Shown one piece after another: positions 42,053 through 50,354 of a stretch of DNA of 64,000 nucleotides. This stretch comes from an uncultured Lachnospiraceae bacterium (GTDB lineage: Bacteria > Bacillota > Clostridia > Lachnospirales > Lachnospiraceae). Made by a program: the position numbers and the translations under genes. Position 1 is the first letter of the stretch, and each line of letters starts with the position of its first letter. Under the pieces are notes generated by a model, which saw only the letters and a list, made by a program, of their open reading frames with translations, did no database searches and had not been told where the DNA came from. The stretch spans positions 55,903 through 119,902 of the forward strand of contig CAKRJP010000008.1 in NCBI GenBank assembly GCA_934351835.1. Reading direction: 5' to 3'.

Positions 42053-43342
42053 ATGAGAACAAATGAACTGATGCTATATAAACATATGGAAGAAGGTCAG
42101 ATTTTACAGGATATGACCTTTTTGATAGAGAACTATGCCAATGATTACTACAATGTAGAAGATATGAAAGGTCTGTTATTTGAATCTGTCAATGAGATTC
42201 TGGAGATGTCTGCAGAATATGGATTTGAAGGAAACTTGTGGCATACATACCTGACGTATCTTCTGGCAAGCCATGAGAATGCATACAGCACAGCCTGCGA
42301 GATTGTCGGTGCTGTAGATGGAAGTATTAATCAGGTGGCAGAACATGATTTTGATATTTTTAAAGAATTATTTGACTATGATTTTTCAGATCTTGAAAAG
42401 ACGTTTGAAGTAGACTGTTTGTCTATGCTTTATGATTATAAAGGAGTTAAGAATCAGAGCAAAGTATTTAACCAGCGTATCAGAGACCGCATTTGTGATC
42501 TGAGTAAAGGCCTTTCAACGGCAAATGATGTTGCAGAGTTTAAAGATACGATTACAACATTTTATAAAGAATTTGGTGTGGGTAAATTTGGACTGCATAA
42601 AGCATTCCGCATTGAACACACCGAGGGAGGCGCGGAAATCGTGCCGATTACGAAGATTGCCCATGTACATCTGGATGATTTGATCGGTTATGATCTGGCA
42701 AAGAAAAAGCTGATCGACAATACAGAAGCATTTGTAAATGGAAAGAAAGCGAATAACTGTCTGCTTTATGGAGATGCCGGTACAGGAAAGTCTTCTTCTA
42801 TCAAGGCAATCTTGAATCAGTATTATGATCAGGGACTTCGTATGATTGAAGTTTACAAGCATCAGTTCCAGGATCTGAATGATGTGATCGCACAGGTGAA
42901 AAACCGTAATTACAAATTCATTATTTACATGGATGATCTTTCTTTCGAGGAGTTTGAGATTGAGTATAAATATTTAAAGGCAGTGATCGAAGGAGGACTT
43001 GAGAAAAAACCGGATAATATCCTGATTTATGCGACATCCAACAGAAGACATTTAATCCGTGAGACTTATAAGGATAAAGCAGACCGCGATGAGGATATGC
43101 ATACCAATGATACCGTGCAGGAGAAACTGTCACTGGTGGCACGATTTGGAGTAACAATCTATTATGGAAAACCGGCAAAGAAGGAATTCCAGGTGATCGT
43201 ACGTGAACTTGCAAAGAAAAATGGAATCGATATGCCGGAGGAAGAGTTATTCCTGGCTGCAAATAAATGGGAATTAAGCCATGGAGGTTTATCGGGAAGA
43301 ACGGCACAGCAGTTTATTGATTATCTTGCCGGAATGAACTAG
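42053..43342 (+). CDS. DUF815 ATP-binding protein
   Basis: 429 aa. Walker A LLYGDAGTGKSSSIKAIL lies about residue 240; IIYMDDLSFEEFE is the Walker B region, and IYATSNRRHLIRE a sensor-1-like segment. This is the DUF815 AAA-type family, widespread in bacteria but of unknown role. The first 200 residues are not recognised. The gene is co-directional with pheA (28 bp gap) and with a DUF1015 gene (22 bp gap), suggesting one transcript. Confidence 0.85.
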   Translation: MRTNELMLYKHMEEGQILQDMTFLIENYANDYYNVEDMKGLLFESVNEILEMSAEYGFEGNLWHTYLTYLLASHENAYSTACEIVGAVDGSINQVAEHDFDIFKELFDYDFSDLEKTFEVDCLSMLYDYKGVKNQSKVFNQRIRDRICDLSKGLSTANDVAEFKDTITTFYKEFGVGKFGLHKAFRIEHTEGGAEIVPITKIAHVHLDDLIGYDLAKKKLIDNTEAFVNGKKANNCLLYGDAGTGKSSSIKAILNQYYDQGLRMIEVYKHQFQDLNDVIAQVKNRNYKFIIYMDDLSFEEFEIEYKYLKAVIEGGLEKKPDNILIYATSNRRHLIRETYKDKADRDEDMHTNDTVQEKLSLVARFGVTIYYGKPAKKEFQVIVRELAKKNGIDMPEEELFLAANKWELSHGGLSGRTAQQFIDYLAGMN

Positions 43343-43364
43343 ACAGATTGGGAGATGACAAAGA

Positions 43365-44621
43365 ATGAAAATATTTACACCAGCAAATATATTGTTACCT
43401 GATGTTGATTCCATGGAAAAATGGGCGGTAATTGCATGTGACCAGTTTTCGTCCCAGCCGGAGTACTGGAAAGAAGTCAGAGAGTATGTAGGAGATGCAC
43501 CGTCTACGCTCAACATGATCCTTCCGGAAGCAGAACTTGGTGTGAAGGATGAAAAAGCAAAGATCCAGAAGATCAATCAGAATATGGAAGATTATATAGA
43601 ACAGGGCGTTTTTAAAGAATATCCGGATTCTTTTGTGTATATTGAAAGAACATTACAAAACGGAAGTGTCCGAAAAGGACTGATCGGTATGGTGGATCTT
43701 GAGGCGTATAGCTATGAGGCGGGTTCTGACTCAGCAATCCGAGCAACCGAAAAGACAGTATTAGAGAGAATCCCGCCAAGAATGAGAATCCGTGAGGGTG
43801 CAGTGTTGGAATTCCCACATGTACAGATTTTATGTGACGATGTGGAAAAGACGTTGATCGAACCTATCGGGAAAATGAAGTCAGAACTTACCAAACTTTA
43901 TGAGTTTGATCTGATGAAAGATGGCGGACACATTGTCGGATGGTTGGTTCAGGGTGATGTAAAAGATGGATTTGAATTAAGACTTCATGCATACGAGCGT
44001 TCGTTAGAAGATAAATACATAGATGTAGAAGGCGTTCCGATGACATTTGCGATGGGCGATGGAAACCATTCACTGGCAACTGCAAAAGCCTGCTATGAAG
44101 AATTGAAGAAAAACAATCCGAAGAAAAATTACAGTAATCATCCGGCACGTTACGCATTGGTAGAATTGGAAAATATTCACAGTAGTGCGCTGGAGTTTGA
44201 ACCAATCCACAGGATTTTAACGGGAATTGATCCGGAGAATGTGCTGGAATGCCTGGAAGCAGGCTGTGGAGCTTCGCCGGAACAGGAGAATATTCATAAG
44301 ATTGAATGGTACAGTGGCGAGAAAAGCGGAACTGTTTATCTGGATGCCAGAAAGAGTTCTCTGGCGGTTGGTGTATTGCAGCCATTTCTGGACGATTACC
44401 TGAAAGAACATGGTGGTGAGATAGATTACATTCATGGCGATGTGGTGTTAAAAGAACTGGCAAAGAAAGAACAGTCCATCGGATTTATTTTACCGGCGAT
44501 GGAAAAAAGCCAGTTGTTCAGAGGTGTCATGGAAAACGGCGTGCTTCCGAGGAAAACATTTTCTATGGGACATGCACATGATAAAAGGTATTATTTAGAA
44601 GGTCGGAGATTAGATAAATAA
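43365..44621 (+). CDS. DUF1015 family protein
   Basis: 418 aa. The start MKIFTPANILLPDVDSMEKW and the late FAMGDGNHSLATAKACYEEL plus YALVELENIHSSALEFEPIHRIL are signatures of DUF1015, a family without an established reaction that often lies beside serine or phosphoserine genes in Clostridia. Here serA/serC are 15 kb away, and it follows the DUF815 gene. Ends before a terminator at 44636. Confidence 0.85.
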   Translation: MKIFTPANILLPDVDSMEKWAVIACDQFSSQPEYWKEVREYVGDAPSTLNMILPEAELGVKDEKAKIQKINQNMEDYIEQGVFKEYPDSFVYIERTLQNGSVRKGLIGMVDLEAYSYEAGSDSAIRATEKTVLERIPPRMRIREGAVLEFPHVQILCDDVEKTLIEPIGKMKSELTKLYEFDLMKDGGHIVGWLVQGDVKDGFELRLHAYERSLEDKYIDVEGVPMTFAMGDGNHSLATAKACYEELKKNNPKKNYSNHPARYALVELENIHSSALEFEPIHRILTGIDPENVLECLEAGCGASPEQENIHKIEWYSGEKSGTVYLDARKSSLAVGVLQPFLDDYLKEHGGEIDYIHGDVVLKELAKKEQSIGFILPAMEKSQLFRGVMENGVLPRKTFSMGHAHDKRYYLEGRRLDK

Positions 44622-44635
44622 TAAAACATAAAATC

Positions 44636-44673
44636 AAGGGACAAAAGACAGAAAAATTGTCATTTTGTCCCTT
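44636..44673. terminator. Bidirectional terminator between DUF1015 gene and rqcH
   Basis: AAGGGACAAAA and TTTTGTCCCTT pair over 11 bp around an internal ACA/TGT step. T-rich tracts follow on both sides. Confidence 0.8.
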
Positions 44674-44688
44674 CTCTTATAGGTGAGT

Positions 44689-46425
44689 TTATTTTATTTC
44701 TTTAATCCCGGAGATGTCAGAATCAATCACCAGTGAGTAATTCGTGTAGTAGACGACAAATCCAGGTTTTGCACCGTTCGGTTTCTTGACATGTTTTTTC
44801 TCGACATAGTCAATTTCTACTTTGTCGCTTCCTTTATTTTTTGAATAGTAAGCAGCAAGTTTACCAGCCTCTTCAAATACGCGGTCAGGCAGTTCTTCAC
44901 CGTTTGTTTTCACGATCACATGAGAACCAGGCGCATCTTTGGCGTGAAACCACCAGTCTCCGCCATTGGCGAAAGAGAAGGTGAGTTCATCATTCTGCAA
45001 ATTGTTCTTTCCTACATAGATATCGTAGCCATCACTGGAAATGTAATGCAGAGGTTTACTGGTCAGTTTCACTTTTTTCTTGGTATATTTTCTGCGGATA
45101 TAACCGCTCTGTGTCAGCTCTTCCTTGATCTGCGCAAGGTCTGCCTCACTCATGGCAATATCCAGGGCGTTACTGATGGAGTCGAGATACCGGATATCAT
45201 CGGAAGTCTCCTGAATCAGTGTGGAGAGTGCCTCGAAAGTTCGTTTCTGCTTGTTGTATCTGGCGAAATATTTCTGCGAATTTTCCTGTGGGCTCATTGT
45301 CGCATCCAGAGGAATCGTGATTTCCTCGTTGGTGTAATAATTTAAACAGGTCAGAGATTTCGCCCCCGGCTCTAAGCCATAACCGTAGGTATTGATCAGT
45401 TCTCCGTATATCTTATATTTTTCACGTTTCTCGGTATCTTTTAATTGCCTGCTCTGTAAGTCAAATTTTTTATGATTACGTTCCAAAGCTGTCTGTACAA
45501 CGTGTCGGAGATCGGCGCTTTTCTGGCGGATACGTGTGATTGTATTTTTCGTTGCATAGTAAGTACTTAAGACTCTGGAGATAGAATCAAAAGATTCACT
45601 CTCACAGTCTCCGTAATGGGACAGAGCTACCGCGTTAAATTCTATCGGTGTGTGGTCTTTATAATAAATAACCGGGTGATATTCTTTCTGACGAATCTCA
45701 TCCATATAATAAGAAAACTGCCGGAACAGATGGGTCAGAACATCGGTATCCAATTCCGATGCAGGAACTCTGGAATCCAGCCCGGCAAGATAGCAGATTT
45801 CCTCGGCGGCTACGGGACTGATTCCGGTAAAACTGGTGTAGATTGCTTTGCTAAGCGGCATCGGTTTCTTCACCAAGGTTTCTTTGAAATCAGTTTCTTC
45901 TGCGGATAATGGGTCGTGTTTTTGCATGGTATCCGGGATAAAATACTTACGTCCCGGAAGAACCTCACGGACAGAACTCATCTGTGCAGATACATGCTTG
46001 ATGCTGTCGATGATCATTCCTTCCTCATCGCAGAAAATAATATTACTGTGTTTTCCCATGATTTCAATGATCAGTTTCTTCTGTCGAAGATCGCCCATTT
46101 CGTCCAGATGTTCGATATTCATCATAATGATACGTTCGAGTCCCGGCTGTGAGATAGAAGTAATCTTGCCATTGCCTACGTGCTTCCTGAGAAGCATACA
46201 GAAATTAGGTGCTGTCATAGGACTTGGTTTATTTTCATCTGTCAGATAGACTAACGGAAGAGAGGCACTGGCTGAGATGTAAAGACGTTGCTGCCCCTTG
46301 GATGATTTGATCGTGAGGAGCAGCTCGTCCGCCTCAGGCTGTGCAATCTTGGCGATGCGTCCACCTGTCAGAGTTTCCTGTAATTCCTTTGTGAGTGCTG
46401 ATACGGTAATTCCGTCAAATGCCAT
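44689..46425 (-). CDS. rqcH: Rqc2 homologue RqcH (NFACT protein)
   Basis: 578 aa from the ATG preceded by GGAGGG; an upstream extension to 46485 is not needed. NFACT-N domain at the N-terminus (MAFDGITVSALTKELQ), a coiled middle (about 270-420) and an NFACT-R domain with DWWFHAKDAPGSHVIVKT near residue 480. In Bacillus RqcH adds alanine tails to stalled nascent chains on 50S subunits. In older annotations it is fibronectin-binding protein. It is divergent from yicC. Confidence 0.93.
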   Translation of the reverse strand: MAFDGITVSALTKELQETLTGGRIAKIAQPEADELLLTIKSSKGQQRLYISASASLPLVYLTDENKPSPMTAPNFCMLLRKHVGNGKITSISQPGLERIIMMNIEHLDEMGDLRQKKLIIEIMGKHSNIIFCDEEGMIIDSIKHVSAQMSSVREVLPGRKYFIPDTMQKHDPLSAEETDFKETLVKKPMPLSKAIYTSFTGISPVAAEEICYLAGLDSRVPASELDTDVLTHLFRQFSYYMDEIRQKEYHPVIYYKDHTPIEFNAVALSHYGDCESESFDSISRVLSTYYATKNTITRIRQKSADLRHVVQTALERNHKKFDLQSRQLKDTEKREKYKIYGELINTYGYGLEPGAKSLTCLNYYTNEEITIPLDATMSPQENSQKYFARYNKQKRTFEALSTLIQETSDDIRYLDSISNALDIAMSEADLAQIKEELTQSGYIRRKYTKKKVKLTSKPLHYISSDGYDIYVGKNNLQNDELTFSFANGGDWWFHAKDAPGSHVIVKTNGEELPDRVFEEAGKLAAYYSKNKGSDKVEIDYVEKKHVKKPNGAKPGFVVYYTNYSLVIDSDISGIKEIK

Positions 46426-46468
46426 AATTATCCCTCCTGACATTAATTCATTAGTTATCTTAACACAG

Positions 46469-46497
46469 TTGACGGAAGATTCCAAATAGATTATAAT
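46469..46497 (+). promoter_or_regulatory. Promoter of yicC-gmk-rpoZ
   Basis: TTGACG (46469-46474), 17-bp spacer, perfect TATAAT (46492-46497), 67 bp before the yicC ATG. One of the best sigma-A matches in the window. Confidence 0.85.
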
Positions 46498-46563
46498 TAA
46501 GACTGGTTTTTAATGCCATTAATTAAAGCAGGTAACAAAATTTTTATAAAAGAGGATTACATC

Positions 46564-47445
46564 ATGATAAAAAGTATGACTGGTTTTGGACGTTGCGAAA
46601 TTACAGATGGAGTACGCAAATTCACTGTAGAGATGAAGAGTGTCAATCACCGTTATCTGGATGCCAACATCCGTATGCCAAAGAAACTGAATTTTTTTGA
46701 GAGTTCTATCCGAAACTTATTAAAACAGCGTGTACATCGCGGGAAAGTGGATATATTCATTACATATGAGGATACTTCTGAGGGACAGATTTCGTTAAAG
46801 TATAATGAGACACTGGCGGCAGAATATCTGACTTATTTTAAGAAGATGGAGGAACAGTTTGCTCTGGAGAACGATATCAGGGTATCTACTCTTTCCAGAT
46901 GTCCGGAAGTTCTTACGATGGAAGAGCAGGTAATGGACGAGGACGAATTGTGGAGTGGTCTTAGAAAGGCATTGGACGGTGCGATTGATCAGTTTGTAGA
47001 AACAAGGACCATCGAGGGAGAGAATCTTAAGAAAGATATCGTTGCAAAACTTGATGATATGCTTTCTCTGGTATCGCAGATTGAGGTGAGAGCACCGAAG
47101 ATTATTTCCGATTACAGAGAAAAGTTAGAGATGAAGGTAAAGGAACTTCTGGCAGATACTCAGATTGAAGAGGGACGTATTGCAGCAGAGGTTGTTGTAT
47201 TTGCAGATAAGATCTGTACAGATGAAGAGGTTGTCAGATTGAAGAGTCATATCACACATATGAAGGAGACGTTGCTTTCTGATGATGCAAATATTGGACG
47301 TAAGCTGGATTTCATTGCACAGGAGATGAACCGTGAGGCAAATACAATCTTGTCCAAGGCCAATGATTTAGAGGTATCTAATATTGGAATTGACTTAAAG
47401 ACGGAGATTGAGAAGGTCAGAGAACAAATCCAGAATATTGAATAA
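46564..47445 (+). CDS. yicC: YicC/YloC family endoribonuclease
   Basis: 293 aa from the ATG at 46564, which AGAGG precedes. It begins MIKSMTGFGRCE, the family hallmark, and ends with the DUF1732 region (HMKETLLSDDANIGRKLDFIAQEMNREANTILSKA). YicC proteins are reported endoribonucleases. In Bacillus the order is yloC-remA-gmk-rpoZ; here only 60 bp separate yicC and gmk, so remA is absent. Confidence 0.93.
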   Translation: MIKSMTGFGRCEITDGVRKFTVEMKSVNHRYLDANIRMPKKLNFFESSIRNLLKQRVHRGKVDIFITYEDTSEGQISLKYNETLAAEYLTYFKKMEEQFALENDIRVSTLSRCPEVLTMEEQVMDEDELWSGLRKALDGAIDQFVETRTIEGENLKKDIVAKLDDMLSLVSQIEVRAPKIISDYREKLEMKVKELLADTQIEEGRIAAEVVVFADKICTDEEVVRLKSHITHMKETLLSDDANIGRKLDFIAQEMNREANTILSKANDLEVSNIGIDLKTEIEKVREQIQNIE

Positions 47446-47505
47446 GATCCGACTTATAATAGTAGTGAGTATAACAGGGATGATTCGAAAGATGGGAGAC
47501 TGGTT

Positions 47506-48126
47506 ATGAATAAAAAAGGAATTTTGATTGTTGTGTCTGGTTTTTCTGGTGCCGGCAAAGGGACCATCATGAAAGAACTTTTGAAACGATATGATAATTA
47601 CGCATTGTCTATTTCTGCCACCACGAGGCAGCCTCGTGAGGGCGAAGAAGATGGCAGAGAATATTTTTTCAAAACTGCAGATGAATTTGAAAAAATGATT
47701 GCGAAAGATGAGTTGATAGAGTATGCTAGGTACGTGGAAAATTATTACGGAACGCCACGCGCATATGTGGAAGAACAGTTGGAAAACGGCAAAGATGTGA
47801 TTCTTGAAATCGAGATTCAGGGAGCACTCAAAGTTAAAGAAAAACTTCCGGATACACTGTTATTATTTGTGACACCGCCATCGGCAGCAGAGTTAGAGCA
47901 CCGTCTGGTGGGCAGGGGAACAGAGACCCGGGATGTGATCGCATCCAGAATGCACCGTGCGAAGGAAGAAGCACTGGGCATGGATCGGTATGATTATCTG
48001 GTAGTGAATGATGATCTTGACCAGTGTGTCGAAGAGGTACATGAGATCATCCAGAGTGAACACAGAAGAAGCTATCGCAATAAAGAATTTATAGAATATA
48101 TGAAAGAAGAACTGAAAGGAGAATAA
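47506..48126 (+). CDS. gmk: Guanylate kinase
   Basis: 206 aa. P-loop GFSGAGKGTIMKEL (about 11-24), GMP-binding SATTRQPREGEEDGREYFF, and the lid segment around RMHRAKEEALGMDRYDYLVVNDDL. It makes GDP from GMP. The stop is five bases from the rpoZ ATG, so they are coupled. Confidence 0.98.
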   Translation: MNKKGILIVVSGFSGAGKGTIMKELLKRYDNYALSISATTRQPREGEEDGREYFFKTADEFEKMIAKDELIEYARYVENYYGTPRAYVEEQLENGKDVILEIEIQGALKVKEKLPDTLLLFVTPPSAAELEHRLVGRGTETRDVIASRMHRAKEEALGMDRYDYLVVNDDLDQCVEEVHEIIQSEHRRSYRNKEFIEYMKEELKGE

Positions 48127-48131
48127 GGAGT

Positions 48132-48398
48132 ATGTTACATCCATCATACGCAGAGTTAATGAAAGTAGTGAATAAAGACGTGGAGGACGGAGCAGAGAAG
48201 ACTGTTAATAGCCGTTATTCTATCGTTATGGCAACTGCAAAGAGAGCAAGAGAGATCATCGACGGGTCTATGCCATTGGTTGATATAAAGCCGGGTGAGA
48301 AACCATTATCTATTGCAATTGATGAACTGAATCAGTCAAAGATCAGTATCATTGCAGAGGATGAAGCTGTTGAGGAAACAGAAGAAATCGAGGATTAA
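48132..48398 (+). CDS. rpoZ: RNA polymerase omega subunit
   Basis: 88 aa. MLHPSYAELMKVVNKDVEDGAEKTVNSRYSIVMATAKRAREI matches the omega core; the TAKRAR segment is the conserved part. It stabilises RNA polymerase assembly. It lies right after gmk, the normal order. A terminator with a GTAA tetraloop follows at 48423, so rimO may need its own promoter. Confidence 0.95.
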   Translation: MLHPSYAELMKVVNKDVEDGAEKTVNSRYSIVMATAKRAREIIDGSMPLVDIKPGEKPLSIAIDELNQSKISIIAEDEAVEETEEIED

Positions 48399-48422
48399 TC
48401 ATTTCTGAAAGAGAGCATACAG

Positions 48423-48450
48423 GGCAGGTGCCGTAAGGTATCTGCCTTTT
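48423..48450 (+). terminator. Terminator after rpoZ with GNRA-type loop
   Basis: GGCAGGTGCC pairs with GGTATCTGCC (two G-U pairs) around a GTAA tetraloop, followed by TTTT. The T-run is short, so part of the transcription may continue into rimO. Confidence 0.75.
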
Positions 48451-48485
48451 GGTAATTTCAGTGAATGAGTAAATAAGGAGGAACC

Positions 48486-49811
48486 ATGAAGATATTATTT
48501 ATATCCCTTGGCTGTGATAAGAATCTGGTAGACTCGGAGGTCATGCTTGGACTTTTGGATGAAAAAGGATACCAGATCGTGGATGATGAGACACAGGCAG
48601 ATATTATTGTCGTGAATACCTGCTGCTTTATCCATGATGCTAAAGAAGAAAGTATTCAGACGATTCTGGATATGGGACAGTATAAGACAGAAGGAAAACT
48701 AAAGGCACTGATCGTGACCGGATGTCTGGCACAGCGTTATAAGCAGGAAATCATAGATGAGATTCCGGAGGTAGATGCCGTTCTGGGAACGACTGCTTAT
48801 GACAAAATTGTAGAGACAATTGAGAAAACATTGAAAAATAACGGACATATCGTGGAACTTACCGATGTGGATGCACTTCCACTGGTAGATACGAAACGTA
48901 TGGTGACGACCGGAGGACATTTTGCATACTTAAAGATTGCAGAAGGTTGTGATAAGCACTGTACTTACTGTATTATTCCAAAGATCCGTGGTAATTACCG
49001 GAGCGTTCCGATGGAGCGCCTGGTAAAAGAAGCAGAAGGGCTGGCAAAGCAGGGAGTAAAAGAACTGATCCTTGTTGCGCAGGAGACGACACTATATGGT
49101 AAAGATATTTATGGAGAAAAGTCACTGCACAAATTATTAAAGGAGCTGTGCAAGATCAACGGCATCCAGTGGATCCGGATTCTTTACTGCTATCCGGAAG
49201 AAATCTACGATGAACTAATCCAGGTGATGAAAGAAGAACCAAAGATCTGCCATTATTTAGACCTTCCGATCCAGCATGCCAACGATCAGATTTTAAAGAG
49301 AATGGGACGAAGAACTTCGAAGCAGCAGTTGGTGGATATCGTTCACAAGTTAAGAGAAGAGATCCTGGATATCGCACTCCGTACGACGCTGATCACGGGA
49401 TTCCCGGGCGAGACCAAGGAACAGCATGAAGAACTGATGGAGTTTGTGGATGAGATGGAATTTGACCGTCTGGGCGTATTTACTTATTCTCCGGAAGAGG
49501 ACACACCGGCAGCGACCATGCCGGATCAGATCGACGAAGAAGTAAAAGAAGAGCGTCAGGCAGAGATCATGGAGCTGCAGCAGGAAATCGTCTTTGATCA
49601 GGCAGAAGATATGATTGGCAGAGAGGTGCTGGTTATGATCGAGGGAAAAGTAGCTGATGAAAATGCATATGTAGGAAGAACTTACAAAGATGCACCGAAT
49701 GTGGACGGACTGATCTTTATCAATACGGACGCTGAGCTGATGTCCGGAGATTTTGCAAAAGTGCGTGTAACGGGTGCGGTAGAATATGATTTGATAGGAG
49801 AGTTGATATAA
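48486..49811 (+). CDS. rimO: Ribosomal protein uS12 methylthiotransferase RimO
   Basis: 441 aa. N-terminal UPF0004 domain with cysteines in GCDKNLVDSEVM, NTCCFIHDAK and VTGCLAQRY; radical-SAM motif CDKHCTYCIIPKIRG; C-terminal TRAM domain. It methylthiolates an aspartate of ribosomal protein S12. AGGAGG ribosome site. Its last base is the first base of the pgsA ATG. Confidence 0.96.
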   Translation: MKILFISLGCDKNLVDSEVMLGLLDEKGYQIVDDETQADIIVVNTCCFIHDAKEESIQTILDMGQYKTEGKLKALIVTGCLAQRYKQEIIDEIPEVDAVLGTTAYDKIVETIEKTLKNNGHIVELTDVDALPLVDTKRMVTTGGHFAYLKIAEGCDKHCTYCIIPKIRGNYRSVPMERLVKEAEGLAKQGVKELILVAQETTLYGKDIYGEKSLHKLLKELCKINGIQWIRILYCYPEEIYDELIQVMKEEPKICHYLDLPIQHANDQILKRMGRRTSKQQLVDIVHKLREEILDIALRTTLITGFPGETKEQHEELMEFVDEMEFDRLGVFTYSPEEDTPAATMPDQIDEEVKEERQAEIMELQQEIVFDQAEDMIGREVLVMIEGKVADENAYVGRTYKDAPNVDGLIFINTDAELMSGDFAKVRVTGAVEYDLIGELI

Positions 49812-50353
49812 TGAATTTACCAAATAAATTAACAGTATTAAGAGTAATCATGGTTCCGTTTTTTGTATTTTTTATGCTGACAGATGTTGGTGGTCCGGCA
49901 AATAAGTGGATCGCACTGGTAATCTTCTGTGTGGCAAGCCTTACCGATATGCTGGATGGGAAGATCGCCAGAGCCAGAAATCTGGTGACAAATTTTGGAA
50001 AATTTATGGATCCGCTTGCTGACAAATTGTTAGTTTGTTCTGCGATGATCTGTATGATCCCTCTTGGAAAATTAACGGCATGGTTCGTAATTGTAATTAT
50101 TGCCAGAGAATTCATCATCAGTGGTTTCCGTCTGGTGGCAGCAGACAACGGAATTGTCATTGCTGCAAGCTACTGGGGAAAATTTAAGACAGTTTCCCAG
50201 ATGGCAATGATTATCGTACTGATCGCAGATTTCGGCGGTGTGTTCGATATCATCGGAACCGTACTGATCTGGGTATCACTGATACTGACAGTTGTATCAC
50301 TGATTGATTATATTGCAAAGAATGTGCAGGTGCTTACACAGGGAGGCATGTAA
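49811..50353 (+). CDS. pgsA: CDP-diacylglycerol-glycerol-3-phosphate 3-phosphatidyltransferase
   Basis: 180 aa membrane protein. The CDP-alcohol phosphatidyltransferase motif DGKIARARNLVTNFGKFMDPLAD is clear, with about four membrane segments. It makes phosphatidylglycerophosphate. It overlaps rimO by one base and is one base before the next ATG, so rimO, pgsA and the chimera gene are tightly coupled. Confidence 0.95.
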   Translation: MNLPNKLTVLRVIMVPFFVFFMLTDVGGPANKWIALVIFCVASLTDMLDGKIARARNLVTNFGKFMDPLADKLLVCSAMICMIPLGKLTAWFVIVIIAREFIISGFRLVAADNGIVIAASYWGKFKTVSQMAMIIVLIADFGGVFDIIGTVLIWVSLILTVVSLIDYIAKNVQVLTQGGM

Positions 50354-50354
50354 A

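Noticed and set aside
44920..46249. Open frames on the + strand opposite rqcH
   Set aside because: They are antisense shadows of a clear NFACT protein, without ribosome sites or recognisable protein sequence.
50304..50354. Upstream start of the GNAT chimera inside pgsA
   Set aside because: The extension overlaps pgsA and lacks a ribosome site. The ATG at 50355 follows AGGGAGG and begins at the GNAT domain.
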